A stretch of 24,473 bases of DNA from Silene noctiflora. Its lineage: Eukaryota; Streptophyta; Magnoliopsida; Caryophyllales; Caryophyllaceae. The notes beneath the pieces are model-generated. The model was not told where the DNA came from. It was given only the letters and a program-made list of their open reading frames with translations, and made no database searches. The stretch covers positions 11,201 through 35,673 of the forward strand of contig VHZZ01000403.1 of the NCBI GenBank assembly GCA_009801015.1, written 5' to 3'. The translations under genes and the position numbers were made by a program. This document shows, one piece after another, positions 1-9,513 of the stretch (the first letter of the stretch is position 1; every line of letters begins with the position of its first letter).

Positions 1-320
1 ATATATTACCTTGATTTTGTGCCATGGCGGAGAATTTTCATGTTTCTCATCGGCAATTTTCCAATAAGATTAATGCAACTCATAGTTTTTATTCATTTAT
101 AATATATTTGAAGGAATAGACGAGTTGTTTATAAAAAAAATAAAATACAAGTGGAGAATCTCGTTTTTCTAAGAGTTATCACGTTTTATAACCCGTGGAA
201 AGTATTATATCCGTTACAAAATTTAACCTCCGGGTGTCTAATAAAGAGTTTTGGGAGATAAATCTCGAAAGATAACTGTCTCCCAGTGTTGTTGTGGAGA
301 GACATTAGCCATTAAGATAT
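1..320. other. AT-rich flank without recognisable gene
   Basis: No open frame with coding character and no recognisable exon is visible on either strand. The stretch ends at the MITE beginning at 321. It may be intergenic DNA or old transposon sequence. Confidence 0.5.
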
Positions 321-371
321 TATTCCGTTCATCCCCATCATTTGTTTACCTTTAATTAAAATTAAAATACG

Positions 372-432
<61 letters not shown>

Positions 433-458
433 ATAAATTAATGGGGACGGCGGCAGTA
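321..458. mobile_element. Diverged Stowaway-like MITE with an internal A/TA tract
   Basis: The left end reads TATTCCGTTCATCCCCATC. The right end, read in reverse complement, is TACTGCCGCCGTCCCCAT. Both are decayed forms of the TACTCCCTCCGTCCC end of plant Stowaway-like elements, and each is bounded by TA. Inside is a run of about 18 A followed by about 16 TA units (376-424), so the element may have lengthened by slippage. Its core, ATCATTTGTTTACCTTTAA, recurs in the MITE at 8197-8286, so the two belong to one family. Confidence 0.6.
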
Positions 459-1199
459 CCAATTAGTAAAATATGTTTCTCTATTTGGAATGGAAATTGT
501 AAATACTAGTTTTATTCCCGTGCAATAATTGTACGGGTTGCTTTTAAAAATGCAAGTAAAATATGAATTATAAAATAAATTTATAACTTCAATAGATAGA
601 AACCGAAACGTCTCATGACACTGCTGTTAATGATTGGTTGTAGGTATAAAATTGATAAACGTATTTAAAAAAATGACTTAAAAAGAACATCATGATTTTA
701 ATACTACCGTTAAATCGATATAAAAAATAAATAAAGATCTTCCACACCTTAGATTGACGGAGTGAAAATAGAACAATATCATCTCGACATTTAAAAACAT
801 ATGTTGATAAGAAAATATAACTAAATTGACCTCAATCAATCCAAATCAACCAAAACTACTAATCTCAAAGTTCTTACCATTATATTATATGGAATAGCTT
901 TTACAAACCCTCAATCTATCCTCACTAATCCTAAATTCCTAATCCCTCTAACCTGACTCACCTCATTTTTCGTTGACAATATTAATGCAGCCAAAAGTAT
1001 ACCAAGCCCAACTCATCGATACCCATCATCGATTAATAAACCTAAGTTCAAAACCTAAGTTCAGTAACATACTCCTATAATACACTTATGTACCATTAAT
1101 ACATCACTTCACTTTTATCATTATAGAAAATCCATCAAGCACACGTTTATGAAAAAACCTTCCCTATACCCAACCAATTTGTTTCTATCTAATATTTTC

Positions 1200-1326
1200 A
1201 TCCTTTAAAAAGGCATATAAAACACATTAATTATTAAATACCCACATTTCTATCTTTTCAATCTATGTTTGTTGTAGATCTCTCTAGTTTTCACTTGTTC
1301 TGACGTTTTTATCGATTGACTCAAGG
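1200..1326 (+). promoter_or_regulatory. Promoter/5' UTR-like fragment inside Hel-1
   Basis: TATAAAA lies at 1216-1222. It is followed by a pyrimidine-rich stretch typical of plant 5' UTRs, and then by CAAG|GTATAA at 1322-1331, which looks like a 5' splice site leading into T-rich, intron-like sequence. The order TATA, leader, donor suggests a captured gene start. No start codon or coding exon follows, so this is inference from layout only. Confidence 0.3.
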
Positions 1327-1457
1327 TATAATATTAAATTGAAACTCCATTTCTAATCATCACACAATTGTTTCATTTCATTTCTGGAATTTTTTTTGAG
1401 CTTTTTAAATTTGCTGCATGCATCTATAAATATTTATTTAAATAGTTAAGTTCAAGA

Positions 1458-1655
1458 TTTATTTTTTTTAACCCGATTTTTTTGATGTATTTGAATCTAG
1501 TTATAATGATTTTGTTTTTGTTTTTTACTGCCATTTTCTTATCTAAATTTAAATTGTTAAAAATCAAATTTTAGTTTTTTAAAACCGGATTTCTTGATAT
1601 ATTTGATTCTGGTTATAATGATATCGATTTTGTTTTCAATACTGACATTTTTTTT
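1458..1655. repeat. Diverged tandem duplication in Hel-1
   Basis: The stretch around 1458-1540 is repeated, with substitutions, around 1567-1655. Both copies contain a T-run, a CCCGAT/CCGGAT motif, then TTGATNTATTTGA and GGTTATAATGAT or a close variant. The period is about 110 bp. It lies in the intron-like part of the Helitron, followed by further TTTATAATTGAT repeats (1735-1825). Confidence 0.5.
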
Positions 1656-1913
1656 CTATTATGATACTTCGTATTTTTTTAGTGATTTTGTATTTTTTTT
1701 AAAATTATTTATTCTTTTTTAATCAGTCGATCATAAAATTTATAATTGATGTTTATAATTTATAATTGCTGTTTATAATTGATAATTGATGATTAGTCCT
1801 AAAAATATTATGTTTATAATTGATGAATTTGATTTTGTAATTTTTGATGTTCGTATTTTATTTGCAACATCATTTATAGATTTGTATAGTTGATATTATT
1901 ATGTTTTTGTATA

Positions 1914-2350
1914 TCTACATATTATAAAAGCCAAGTCATTTGGAGAGTTTTTATTGGATCTTGATTTTCAAGAAAAAAAAAAATCAAAAGGTAGTCCCCA
2001 CCAAAAAAACATGGGTTTTGTTGATTTAATTTATTTAGAATACCATTTACAATCAATACATACATACTACATACAAAATAATAAATTATAAAAATTTACA
2101 TTATGAATTATATATTTCTTGCTTGATAATATAACACAATAAATACAAGCATCTATACTCTAGATCTATATTAAAGAAAACATAAAATAACAATAATCGG
2201 AAAATATTTAATTTTTTTGGTTGATAAAATTAGCGATTGCATTGAAAAATTTAATATGGAATAAATATGTTGAGATTATATGTTGTTATGTACTACATTG
2301 AACATTTAACTATTACGACCCGTGCATTTTCTGCACGGGTTTAAAACTAG
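1914..2350 (+). mobile_element. Small non-autonomous Helitron (Hel-2) nested in Hel-1
   Basis: The 5' end is A|TCTACATATTATAAAAG at 1914. The 3' end is CTAG at 2347-2350 followed by T. Six bases before CTAG is a perfect 9-bp hairpin with ACCCGTGCA (2318-2326) and TGCACGGGT (2332-2340) around a 5-nt loop. Total length is 437 bp. The 5' terminal 30 or so bases align with those of Hel-1, sharing TATAAAAGCC, the GAGTTT block and TATTGG. No coding capacity is visible. It lies in the opposite orientation to Hel-1 and must be the younger insertion. Confidence 0.87.
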
Positions 2351-2520
2351 TTTAATATTATAGATAATGTAGAAGTTGTAAAAAATAAGAAAGAGGAGAG
2401 AGAGTAATTAATTAACTTGAGGATAGTGGAGAGGAGAGTGAGGACACTTTGTTTTTCCATTGCTCAAATTCATTAGCCAATAGAAACTCTTTAAATGTTT
2501 CGGCTTTTATAGTATAAAGA

Positions 2521-2843
2521 TGTAAACACTATTATTCATACTAACTACGTCTTAACCATTAGATTAAAACTTGTTCAACACGGCGTAATAGTTAGTATAA
2601 TGTATGAACAAATAATTTTAGTAGCAATCACAAGTAGTGATTGTTTATAAGTTCTGTAAGCCTGGTACAAAGAATGTACTGTATATGATTTACAACGTCA
2701 ATAATACACGAGGTTTGTGAATCGATTTTTCCATGAGATTTCTATGATACAATTAATAAGAAAAATCTCACAAGGAAAATAATTATGCCATGTGGTACAG
2801 GTAATTTTCCGTCTTGGACGACATGAATAGTACAGTTTCCGTC
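2521..2843. other. 3' flank of the RabGAP gene
   Basis: This AT-rich stretch between the Helitron and the RabGAP stop codon should contain the RabGAP 3' UTR and polyadenylation site. No single clear AATAAA signal stands out on the minus strand. Imperfect inverted repeats lie at about 2532-2601 (TACTAACTA / TAGTTAGTA), and a short hairpin, CAATCAC / GTGATTG, near 2626-2643. Confidence 0.4.
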
Positions 2844-5800
2844 TTATGTTTTCTTTGCCTGAAAATTTAAACAGAAACTTCTCTGAGCACGACAGATTTA
2901 GCTGCAGTGATTATTTTTCCCATGCTTTAAGTCTTAACCAACCTCGTTACCGCACCTAAAAGAAAGAAAGAACGAAAGAAAGAAAGATACCTGTTGTTTT
3001 AAATACTTTTTATGCAGCTTCATTGCATTAACACAAGCTTTCTTGGCATCTAAATCTCCGGCAATGTCATTCAAAATCTGAAGAATATACTAGAAAAAAT
3101 ACATCAGAAAGTCGAAGAATTGTATTTCATGGACAGGATAGGGTCATGGCGGTTAAGGTCACCAGCGTCTGCCCTGGGTTGAATTACTACGGTCTGAACC
3201 TATGCTGTTCTTATAGAACGGCCGAAGCTGAGACGCCTACCTCTACTTCATCTTGTATATTTCTCGATATAGCTAAAGCAAATAATCGATACATGAAAAA
3301 TTGCATAGTAAACGCTTAAACAAAGACGAACCTTGACAACATCATCGAGACCACGAGCTTCTTTGAGTAGCTTGGGGCCCTTATCTTTCAAAACACTGAC
3401 AACAAGGAAAACGGAAATGGGGAGGGGAGCATCTTCCTTGACTCTGCTTTTTAAATTCTCTCTCTCAAATTTTCCATAATGGCGTATTGATTTTGTTCTA
3501 CTTTTAGATCCGTCTGTGTTTTCACTAGCAGAATCAGAATCTTGGTATACATAGTAAAGGTCTGGATCATATTCTAAAGCCCACATCATCTGCAATCAAG
3601 CACCATAGCTTAAAATATTGAGACAGAAGCAAACATCGAATTTCATAGTAAATAGAAGTTCATCAGTAACTATTACATACCTCCCACAGGTACAGAGAGT
3701 CGCCAAAAGAAAATTCACGGCGAAACAAAACCATGAGCATTCTAATGGCAAATAGATAGTCACCTCCACCAAGTGTCTCTGTTCTCCAAGATCATAAGGC
3801 AAAATCAGACACGTAATGATAAAAACGATTACATCACAATCTAAGTTCATGTAAGAAGCAAACAAAAATACAATAGACAGCTCAACGAAGAATAAAGTAA
3901 AATATCAGCGGGAGAGGGGGGAGGACCTCAAATATTAACACGTTATATGGAACTCGAACCCAAATTAAGATATTAAGGAAAATTATATATGATTCCCATA
4001 TTCAATTTGATGGAGCCAAAGACTCGTTACTTTTAAGCTTTGTAAGATGATAGAATAAAGCACAATGAATTGTTAACCTCTAAGGAGCCAAAGACTCGTA
4101 TACCTCGGCATGGGCAGGAGTCTTTGAAGGTATTGGGTTATACTGTTGTAATAAAAATATAAATTTATATCTACATAAATGAATCATCCACGTGCAAGTT
4201 ACTTTGGCTAGTTACGGAGAGAAAAGAAGGATAAAATAATGTTGATCATACCTAGATGCTGATGAAGTTTGGGATCAACAACTTGAGTAATTGCTGATAG
4301 ATTGCTAAGCTGTGCCTCAACTCCAATAGATCTGCCAGTGGCTCGGAAATTTCCTCTCTTTAAATTTTCAAAAGATAATCATTTCGTAAGAAATTGAATC
4401 AATGTTTTAGATACTTGAATTAAAAAGACAGAGCTAACAACCCCAATGTGTTTTTTTGCAAGGGAGGCAAGGAGGTGATATAAGCAAATGCATTGTTGTA
4501 ACTTGTAACGGCCTAACATGCTTAAATAAGGCCTCAACCACAATGGCCACAAGGACGATGCTGTGTTAATCTGGTAAAGGTGACCAAACCATAGGGAAAG
4601 ATATAAAAACTTACCAATCTTCGCATAAGACGTTCAAAGCACCAAAAGGCATCTGCTTCATTGTCAAGGAGAATTATCATGGGGGAACATAGATCACTCA
4701 TTCCTGCACTTTTAGCAAACAACATTTCAGAACTAACATCTCTTACAGGTGGCGGTTACACATCTAACATAGACTAAAGTTATTTCAGTTTTGGATTGAC
4801 AAGGCTTCAAGTAAAACAAGAACAACTAATCACTGACCTTGGCAGTAACCGACATCCCCATCTATCCAGGCGTAAACAGATAAAATATCCCAGAGTTTAG
4901 AAAGATTTTCCTGCTTCTCAAAGAACAGGAGCGCCCTATCAGTGCGTTTCACATCAAGACCTATTTTAAGTATTTGTCAAGGCATCAACAAAAGCACAAA
5001 GGTTAGAGTCAGGGCAAAATTTTACCACAGTGTCGTAAACTCCCCCCGTTTATATCAGTGCGTTTATATTGTCCCTCTTTGACTTCGATCATTAAAAGCG
5101 ATATTAACTTTGACAATTAATTCTCTATATATATGGAGATACGATGTAAATTTTGTCATGTATAATTTAAAAAATTACTATTTTCATATCATCACTTATA
5201 TAATAATAATAATAAAAAAAAAAAATCTATAGCTATTGTACACACTTAGAAATTAGTGGTTAATTTTGACCTTATTTGACCATTTGACCGCCAAAGTCAC
5301 ATGGAGACAACGTAAAGGGGACGGAGGGAGTATACTTGTAATAAATTACAGATTATAATCTAGTCCGTAATACCAACCTATTTGATGTAGATGAAGCTTC
5401 CATTGAATTTCTTTCTGGGACAAAGGACCGTTATCCCTCTTTAGATTCTCTATTGCCGTATCGCCACTACCCCCATTATCATTTCCCATATTTGTTTCGA
5501 GCAGTACCAAAGGATCTAAAACAGGATCTCCTTTTTCATTGATTATGGGAGCTGTTATAAACCTGCCACTGCCAATCAGGGGAAACATCTGACGACAATC
5601 CTCCTTCCATAAAGCATACTGCACCCTGCAAGTGTGAACATTTGACTGATATTGACCCAACTTGTATCAGGAGTAGAAACACTGCTAGGCTGCTAGCAAC
5701 ATTAAAAAGTAACATGAATCACATGGTAAGCAAAAAACCTCTCAACGGAAGTGGTAAGAGAGTAATTTTAAGATACCAAGAATTTGGAAGCTGAAACAAA

Positions 5801-8396
5801 GAAAACTTCTAGTTCACAGTGAAAATTTGATAATAGGAAAATTCTCACTTTAGCTCCCTAAGGCTTCGGCTAATTCCATTTTGGTTAACCGGGGTTTCAC
5901 TAATTCTGCTTTGGTGACTTGAGGTTTGAAAATAAGAAACCAAGTGATATTGTAAACATGGGTGAAAAGACTACCTTCTTTGTTCCTGTACTTGTAACCG
6001 CTCATCAAATGTGCTATTCGGATCATAACATCCAAGTAAAAATTCCCAGACCTCTCCTCTAATTGATGGATGGATCCCCTGATTATTAGACGTATACACA
6101 TTAGTTGCACTAATACCAACAATGTTTCCAGAAACAAAACCTGTTTAAGAAAGTAAGCAACCGTGCAGTAAATTTGGTCATGAGCGCGTCAAAAGTGTTT
6201 ATGACACGATTAGGGGCTTGAATTATAACTTTCAGGCAAGTCGATTGATTCTTCCATGATAGGGCAACTGTTTCGTTAGACCATTTTTTGTCTCAGTCCC
6301 TGTCATTGGTTTGTGCAAGAAATAAAAGGGAGCTTGCATAAACTATCAAATATAAAATACCTTATGTTTACAAATTTACAACAAAAAATTTAACAAAAGT
6401 AAATATTAATTTTACAAGATTGAATATTAAACTAAATTATATATTACCCCGCATAGATAATGATAATAAAAGTAGTCTATGAATCATACCCCTCGATGTA
6501 TCCTACTCAATATTTTGGTAAAATCAACTTGGCCTTCTGGAGAAAAAGCAGCCTGCCATTTCCTCGCACTCAAGGTTCTACCAGCCTGAAACAGCAACAA
6601 AGTAAAAAGGAATCCTAATGTCACTGAGCTAGTTAATTAATCACGAATGATGCATAGTGCCCACATAATTCTTTTGGATCCAAATATCCAACAAAGAATG
6701 GCTCACACCACTCGTAATGGCCAGACCAATGAAACAGAATGGAGCTAGTATAAGATAGACAGCAAATAAACTCTCCATCACCAAAACAAGTTGTTGTAAT
6801 GTCTACCCGCCAAATGTAGACCAACCGCAAAGAAATACATTCCCATCCAAACGTCAAAAGGAAAACATCCGACATTGTTAGAACATACAGCTACTCTCCT
6901 CTGATAGTCCTATTACTCCTATAGTACGAGACTGGACCAGCAGAATAGAGTAAACAGACAAAATAACGAAAATACTTGTATATATGTGTAACATGCAGTT
7001 TAATTTCGATAATGCGGAATTTCATCAAATGACAGACATATTTGTGTTGAAAACTACCAACTTAAATACGTTCGTCACCATTATAAAAATATCAGGTAGT
7101 CAAAATGAAATACTCCGTACATGTTCTTGGTCAACGACTTCTAGCCTTTTAGGGTTGGGCTATTTCGCCTATTTGTAGTAACAAAGAAGTAGCCAGACCA
7201 AGTAATTTGACAATAACAACCAATGCACTGATTAGGATTGAGAGTGGGATTTTGTGGTCATGGGTATTCACCTTCCCTAGTAATTGTACTCCGTATTACC
7301 CTGGTGGCCTGGTGCAACTTTTCACACCGAGTAACACAATACGTAGTAGAAACTAATGTCCATACAGAATTATGACTCTTATAATGTGCCAGCATCAATT
7401 ATTGACAAAAAGAGTAGCTGCCACTCTACCAGTTCATCACAGCTCTAATTCCTACAATTACAAGGATCAATGGATCATTAGTTCATTACATCTGGAACAC
7501 ACATATAAATATAACATAATGGACCAACTCAAACAAAATTAGAGCATAAATTTCCAGCTTGGCAAGGAAAACTTTCCGGTTTCAACGTAAATTAAATTAC
7601 GGATTGCCTATTTCAAGAGTCCAAAAACATAAAACACCTATCAAGCAAAAACATTAGGTTACAAGAACAGCCCTGCTGAAATCTCGCTATTGTCCGGTCT
7701 AGAGTCCAAGGTTATGCAACATTGCAACCTTTTCCCAATCTTGACCATCCTGGAATCACCCACCACAAGGTTGACAAACCAAGTTTCTGAACCCCAAAAG
7801 CACACATTAACTACCCAAACAATCAAGCAAAAACAGCAGCCAGCTTTTCATCCATCAACACTGTACCCAATTCCCGCCACCAAAGTCCCACCAAACATTT
7901 CAATTATCATGACTCAGATACTCGTGTAAGTCGGCCTTACACAAGCATATTGTAAAACGGAGCCTCTTGATAACTACCCTTTAACATCCATAGGACATAT
8001 GTTAGCTAGCTGCGATCCATTTTACACAATATTAACATAAAACCGCCTTACAGAAGACTAACTGCCACGAGGCCCATGACTAGGTTAATGCTCTATCAAT
8101 CATAAAAAACAAAAGACAGTTCCTTGTTTACTAAACCTCCATATATTTCAACAATTGCAAGGATCAATGGATCAACAAATATAAACTAAGCAGATACTCC
8201 CATTGTCCCGATCATTTGTTTACCTTTTTTATTCTCTGTGAGCGGTATTTTAATTAAAGGTAAACAAATGATTGCGACAGAGCGAATAAAAAGAATCACA
8301 AACCTTGATCCTGAACTTAGTCTTAGGAGCATCAGTAATTCCAGGCTTAACTTCATAATATGAATCTGCAGATTGTCCATGATCTCTCCACATCAT
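2844..8396 (-). CDS. TBC-domain Rab GTPase-activating protein (GYP1-like)
   Basis: It stimulates GTP hydrolysis by Rab GTPases and so switches off vesicle-trafficking Rabs at membranes (family knowledge). The Rab target cannot be read here. Eleven coding exons, minus strand: 8396-8304, 6585-6490, 6078-5975, 5625-5378, 4960-4838, 4703-4615, 4357-4252, 3778-3681, 3589-3332, 3077-2991, 2858-2844. All introns are GT-AG and every junction keeps frame, giving 438 aa, close to plant homologues of about 430-440 aa. TBC motifs are present: RGEVW (R70, W74), the arginine finger R186 in GLDVKRTD and the glutamine finger Q221 in GYCQGM, followed by FWCFERLMRRL. A poorly conserved insert of about 80 residues (99-180) separates the first two motifs. 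The protein ends KKYLKQQAKKT. The start is chosen at 8396 because relatives begin M-x-W-R-D. An in-frame ATG at 8453 would add 19 residues. The catalytic set is intact, so it is likely active. Confidence 0.93.
2859..2990 (-). other. Last RabGAP intron with GAAA tract at its 5' end
   Basis: Read on the minus strand, the donor is CAG|GTATCT and is directly followed by a (TTTC)n tract (2961-2987). The acceptor TTTTCAG ends at 2859. Splicing joins KKYLKQQ to a 15-bp exon encoding AKKT and stop, which fits the basic AKK-type tail of relatives. If the intron were retained, the frame would run 18 more codons to a stop at 2934-2936, giving a hydrophobic, Phe-rich tail. Confidence 0.75.
3110..3215 (+). 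repeat. Possible tRNA-derived SINE remnant in RabGAP intron 9
   Basis: A GC-richer island stands out in an AT-rich intron. TGGCGGTTAAGG (3147-3158) resembles a pol III A box, and GGGTTGAATTAC (about 3177-3188) resembles a B box at normal spacing. No clear tail or target duplication is visible. It could equally be chance or some other old insertion. Confidence 0.25.
5038..5330. mobile_element. Stowaway-like MITE in RabGAP intron 4
   Basis: The left end is ACTCCCCCCGTTTATAT. The right end in reverse complement is ACTCCCTCCGTCCCC. They form terminal inverted repeats of the plant Stowaway-like type, about 290 bp apart, with TA beside each end. There is no coding capacity. It is transcribed with the RabGAP pre-mRNA and removed by splicing. 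Confidence 0.65.
8197..8286. mobile_element. Short palindromic Stowaway-like MITE beside the RabGAP exon 1 donor
   Basis: The arms CTCCCATTGTCCCGATCATT and, in reverse complement of the right end, TTCGCTCTGTCGCAATCATT both continue into TGTTTACCTTT. They enclose a short AT-rich loop and are flanked by TA on both sides. Total length is about 90 bp. The right end is only 17 bp from the exon 1 splice donor boundary (8303/8304). The pre-mRNA could fold into a long hairpin just downstream of that donor. The core sequence is shared with the MITE at 321-458. Confidence 0.65.
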
Positions 8397-8565
8397 CTTA
8401 AACCCAGCACCCAAATTACAAAGTATACAACTTTGTACCAAAATACTAATCAAAACTCACAAAATTAACTCAAAATATCAGAAAATTAGATGAAAAAATA
8501 AAAAATGGAAGGGAACCCAGATGATTGAAGGGCCAAATTCAAGGAATAAACACAATTAATTTAAT

Positions 8566-8572
8566 TTTTATA
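8566..8572 (-). promoter_or_regulatory. Candidate TATA box of the RabGAP gene
   Basis: Read on the minus strand the sequence is TATAAAA, about 170 bp upstream of the chosen start codon at 8396. This is a normal distance for a plant gene with a 100-140 bp 5' UTR. There is no direct evidence for the transcription start. Confidence 0.4.
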
Positions 8573-8793
8573 TGCTTAATTTGCATATTGGGGGCGTTTT
8601 TGTATCAAATTAATGATGGTTTTTTCTGGTTATAAAGGACAGTTAATGTAAGGTTAATTAGTGGTTACTCCCTCGCTTGTCTGCCTACTTGTTGAAGTGC
8701 TTCTCCATTGTCAGCCTGTCTATTTCCCGGACCGGCAATTTTCGTTTAAAACGGATATATTCGTGTTAAGCTTAAGATATTCGTATATTCATA

Positions 8794-8931
8794 TATATAT
8801 TTATATCTATGTTGGAAGAAGTGAAGAACCGAAGAATAAGACAAAAGCAGTATACATTAATAAAAAAACAAAAGATTTGTCCTATATATTTATATCTATG
8901 TTGGAAGAAGTGAAGAACCGAAGAATAAGAC
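8794..8931. repeat. Perfect 49-bp direct repeat upstream of the RabGAP gene
   Basis: Positions 8794-8842 and 8883-8931 are identical over 49 bp, including GGAAGAAGTGAAGAACCGAA. They are separated by 40 bp of unrelated sequence. The second copy runs straight into the inverted-repeat element starting at 8928. Perfect identity implies a recent duplication. Confidence 0.9.
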
Positions 8932-9204
8932 TTGAGCCATTTTTTTGTATCTTTTTTAAATTCAGCTTATCGTATAGTTTGGTTTAAAAGAGTTAAGACC
9001 TTATTCTTTTGGGTTGAAGGGAGGATAACTGAATTAAGTTGAACTTAACTAAACTAAATCGAGTTGAATAGAGCTGAGCTGAACTGAAATAAGTTAAATG
9101 AAGCTGAACCAAATTGAAATTTGTTGAAATGAATAGAGCTAAAATAAGCTAAGCTAAGTTGAATGAGAGCTGCAATTAAGCTAAAAAGAACATGGCTCAA
9201 GTCT
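8928..9204. mobile_element. Inverted-repeat element with GAACTGAA-rich core
   Basis: Perfect 13-bp inverted ends AGACTTGAGCCAT (8928-8940) and ATGGCTCAAGTCT (9192-9204) extend inward with lower similarity as T-rich/A-rich arms. The centre (about 9010-9180) is a degenerate run of GCTGAA, GTTGAA and ACTGAA words. No coding sequence is present. It looks like a MITE or foldback element, but no clear target duplication was found, so the superfamily is open. Confidence 0.5.
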
Positions 9205-9332
9205 AAAAGAAAACGGTTTTAATGTGAAACCATCAAGAGATCAATCGGTATGTAATAATTTATGGTCAAAATTTTAGAAAATTTTGAAGATTTGACCGAT
9301 TGTAAATGAAAAATTCTTGTGTCTTTCGGGAG

Positions 9333-9505
9333 GCAGTGGTGGAGCTAGGGGGCGACCGCCCGACCACCCCCTGACGGTTGAGTTTTTCGAAGTTTTTATA
9401 TAATTTTTTTTTAAAAAAAAATCTCAAGTGACCCTTATATTGTTACCCATCCGCCCTCCTAAAAATTTTCGCCCCCTAAACTCAAATCGTGGCTCCGTCA
9501 CTGCT
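9333..9505. mobile_element. Short hAT-like element with CAGTGG-type ends
   Basis: The left end GCAGTGGTGGAGCTAGGGGG matches the reverse complement of the right end, AGCAGTGACGGAGCCACG, in an inverted manner. This CAGTGGCGGAGC-type end is frequent in plant hAT-like elements. The flanking octamers TTCGGGAG (left) and GACGGGAG (right) agree at 6 of 8 positions, which fits a decayed 8-bp target duplication. The inside is only a spacer with A and T runs. Confidence 0.5.
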
Positions 9506-9513
9506 GACGGGAG

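Larger units (their letters stand above)
506..2520 (-). mobile_element. Non-autonomous Helitron (Hel-1), interrupted by a second Helitron
   Basis: Read on the minus strand, the 5' end at 2520 is A|TCTTTATACTATAAAAG, that is TC directly after a host A. The 3' end at 506-509 is CTAG followed by a host T, preceded by a near-perfect hairpin (517-537, CCCGTGCAAT / ATTGTACGGG). These are the Helitron hallmarks: TC 5' end, CTRR 3' end, subterminal hairpin, insertion between A and T, and no target duplication. Its first 30 or so bases match those of the inner Helitron. No Rep/helicase coding sequence is visible, so it would need transposase in trans. Positions 1914-2350 are a later insertion. Confidence 0.82.

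Noticed and set aside
2956..2990. A 35-nt mini-intron (GTATCT...TTTTAG) at the end of the RabGAP gene
   Set aside because: It is too short for a plant intron. The next acceptor at 2859 gives a tail that matches the family.
8661..8987. 108-codon plus-strand open frame
   Set aside because: It is made largely of the 49-bp direct repeat and AT-rich sequence, with no exon features. It also lies in the upstream region of the RabGAP gene.
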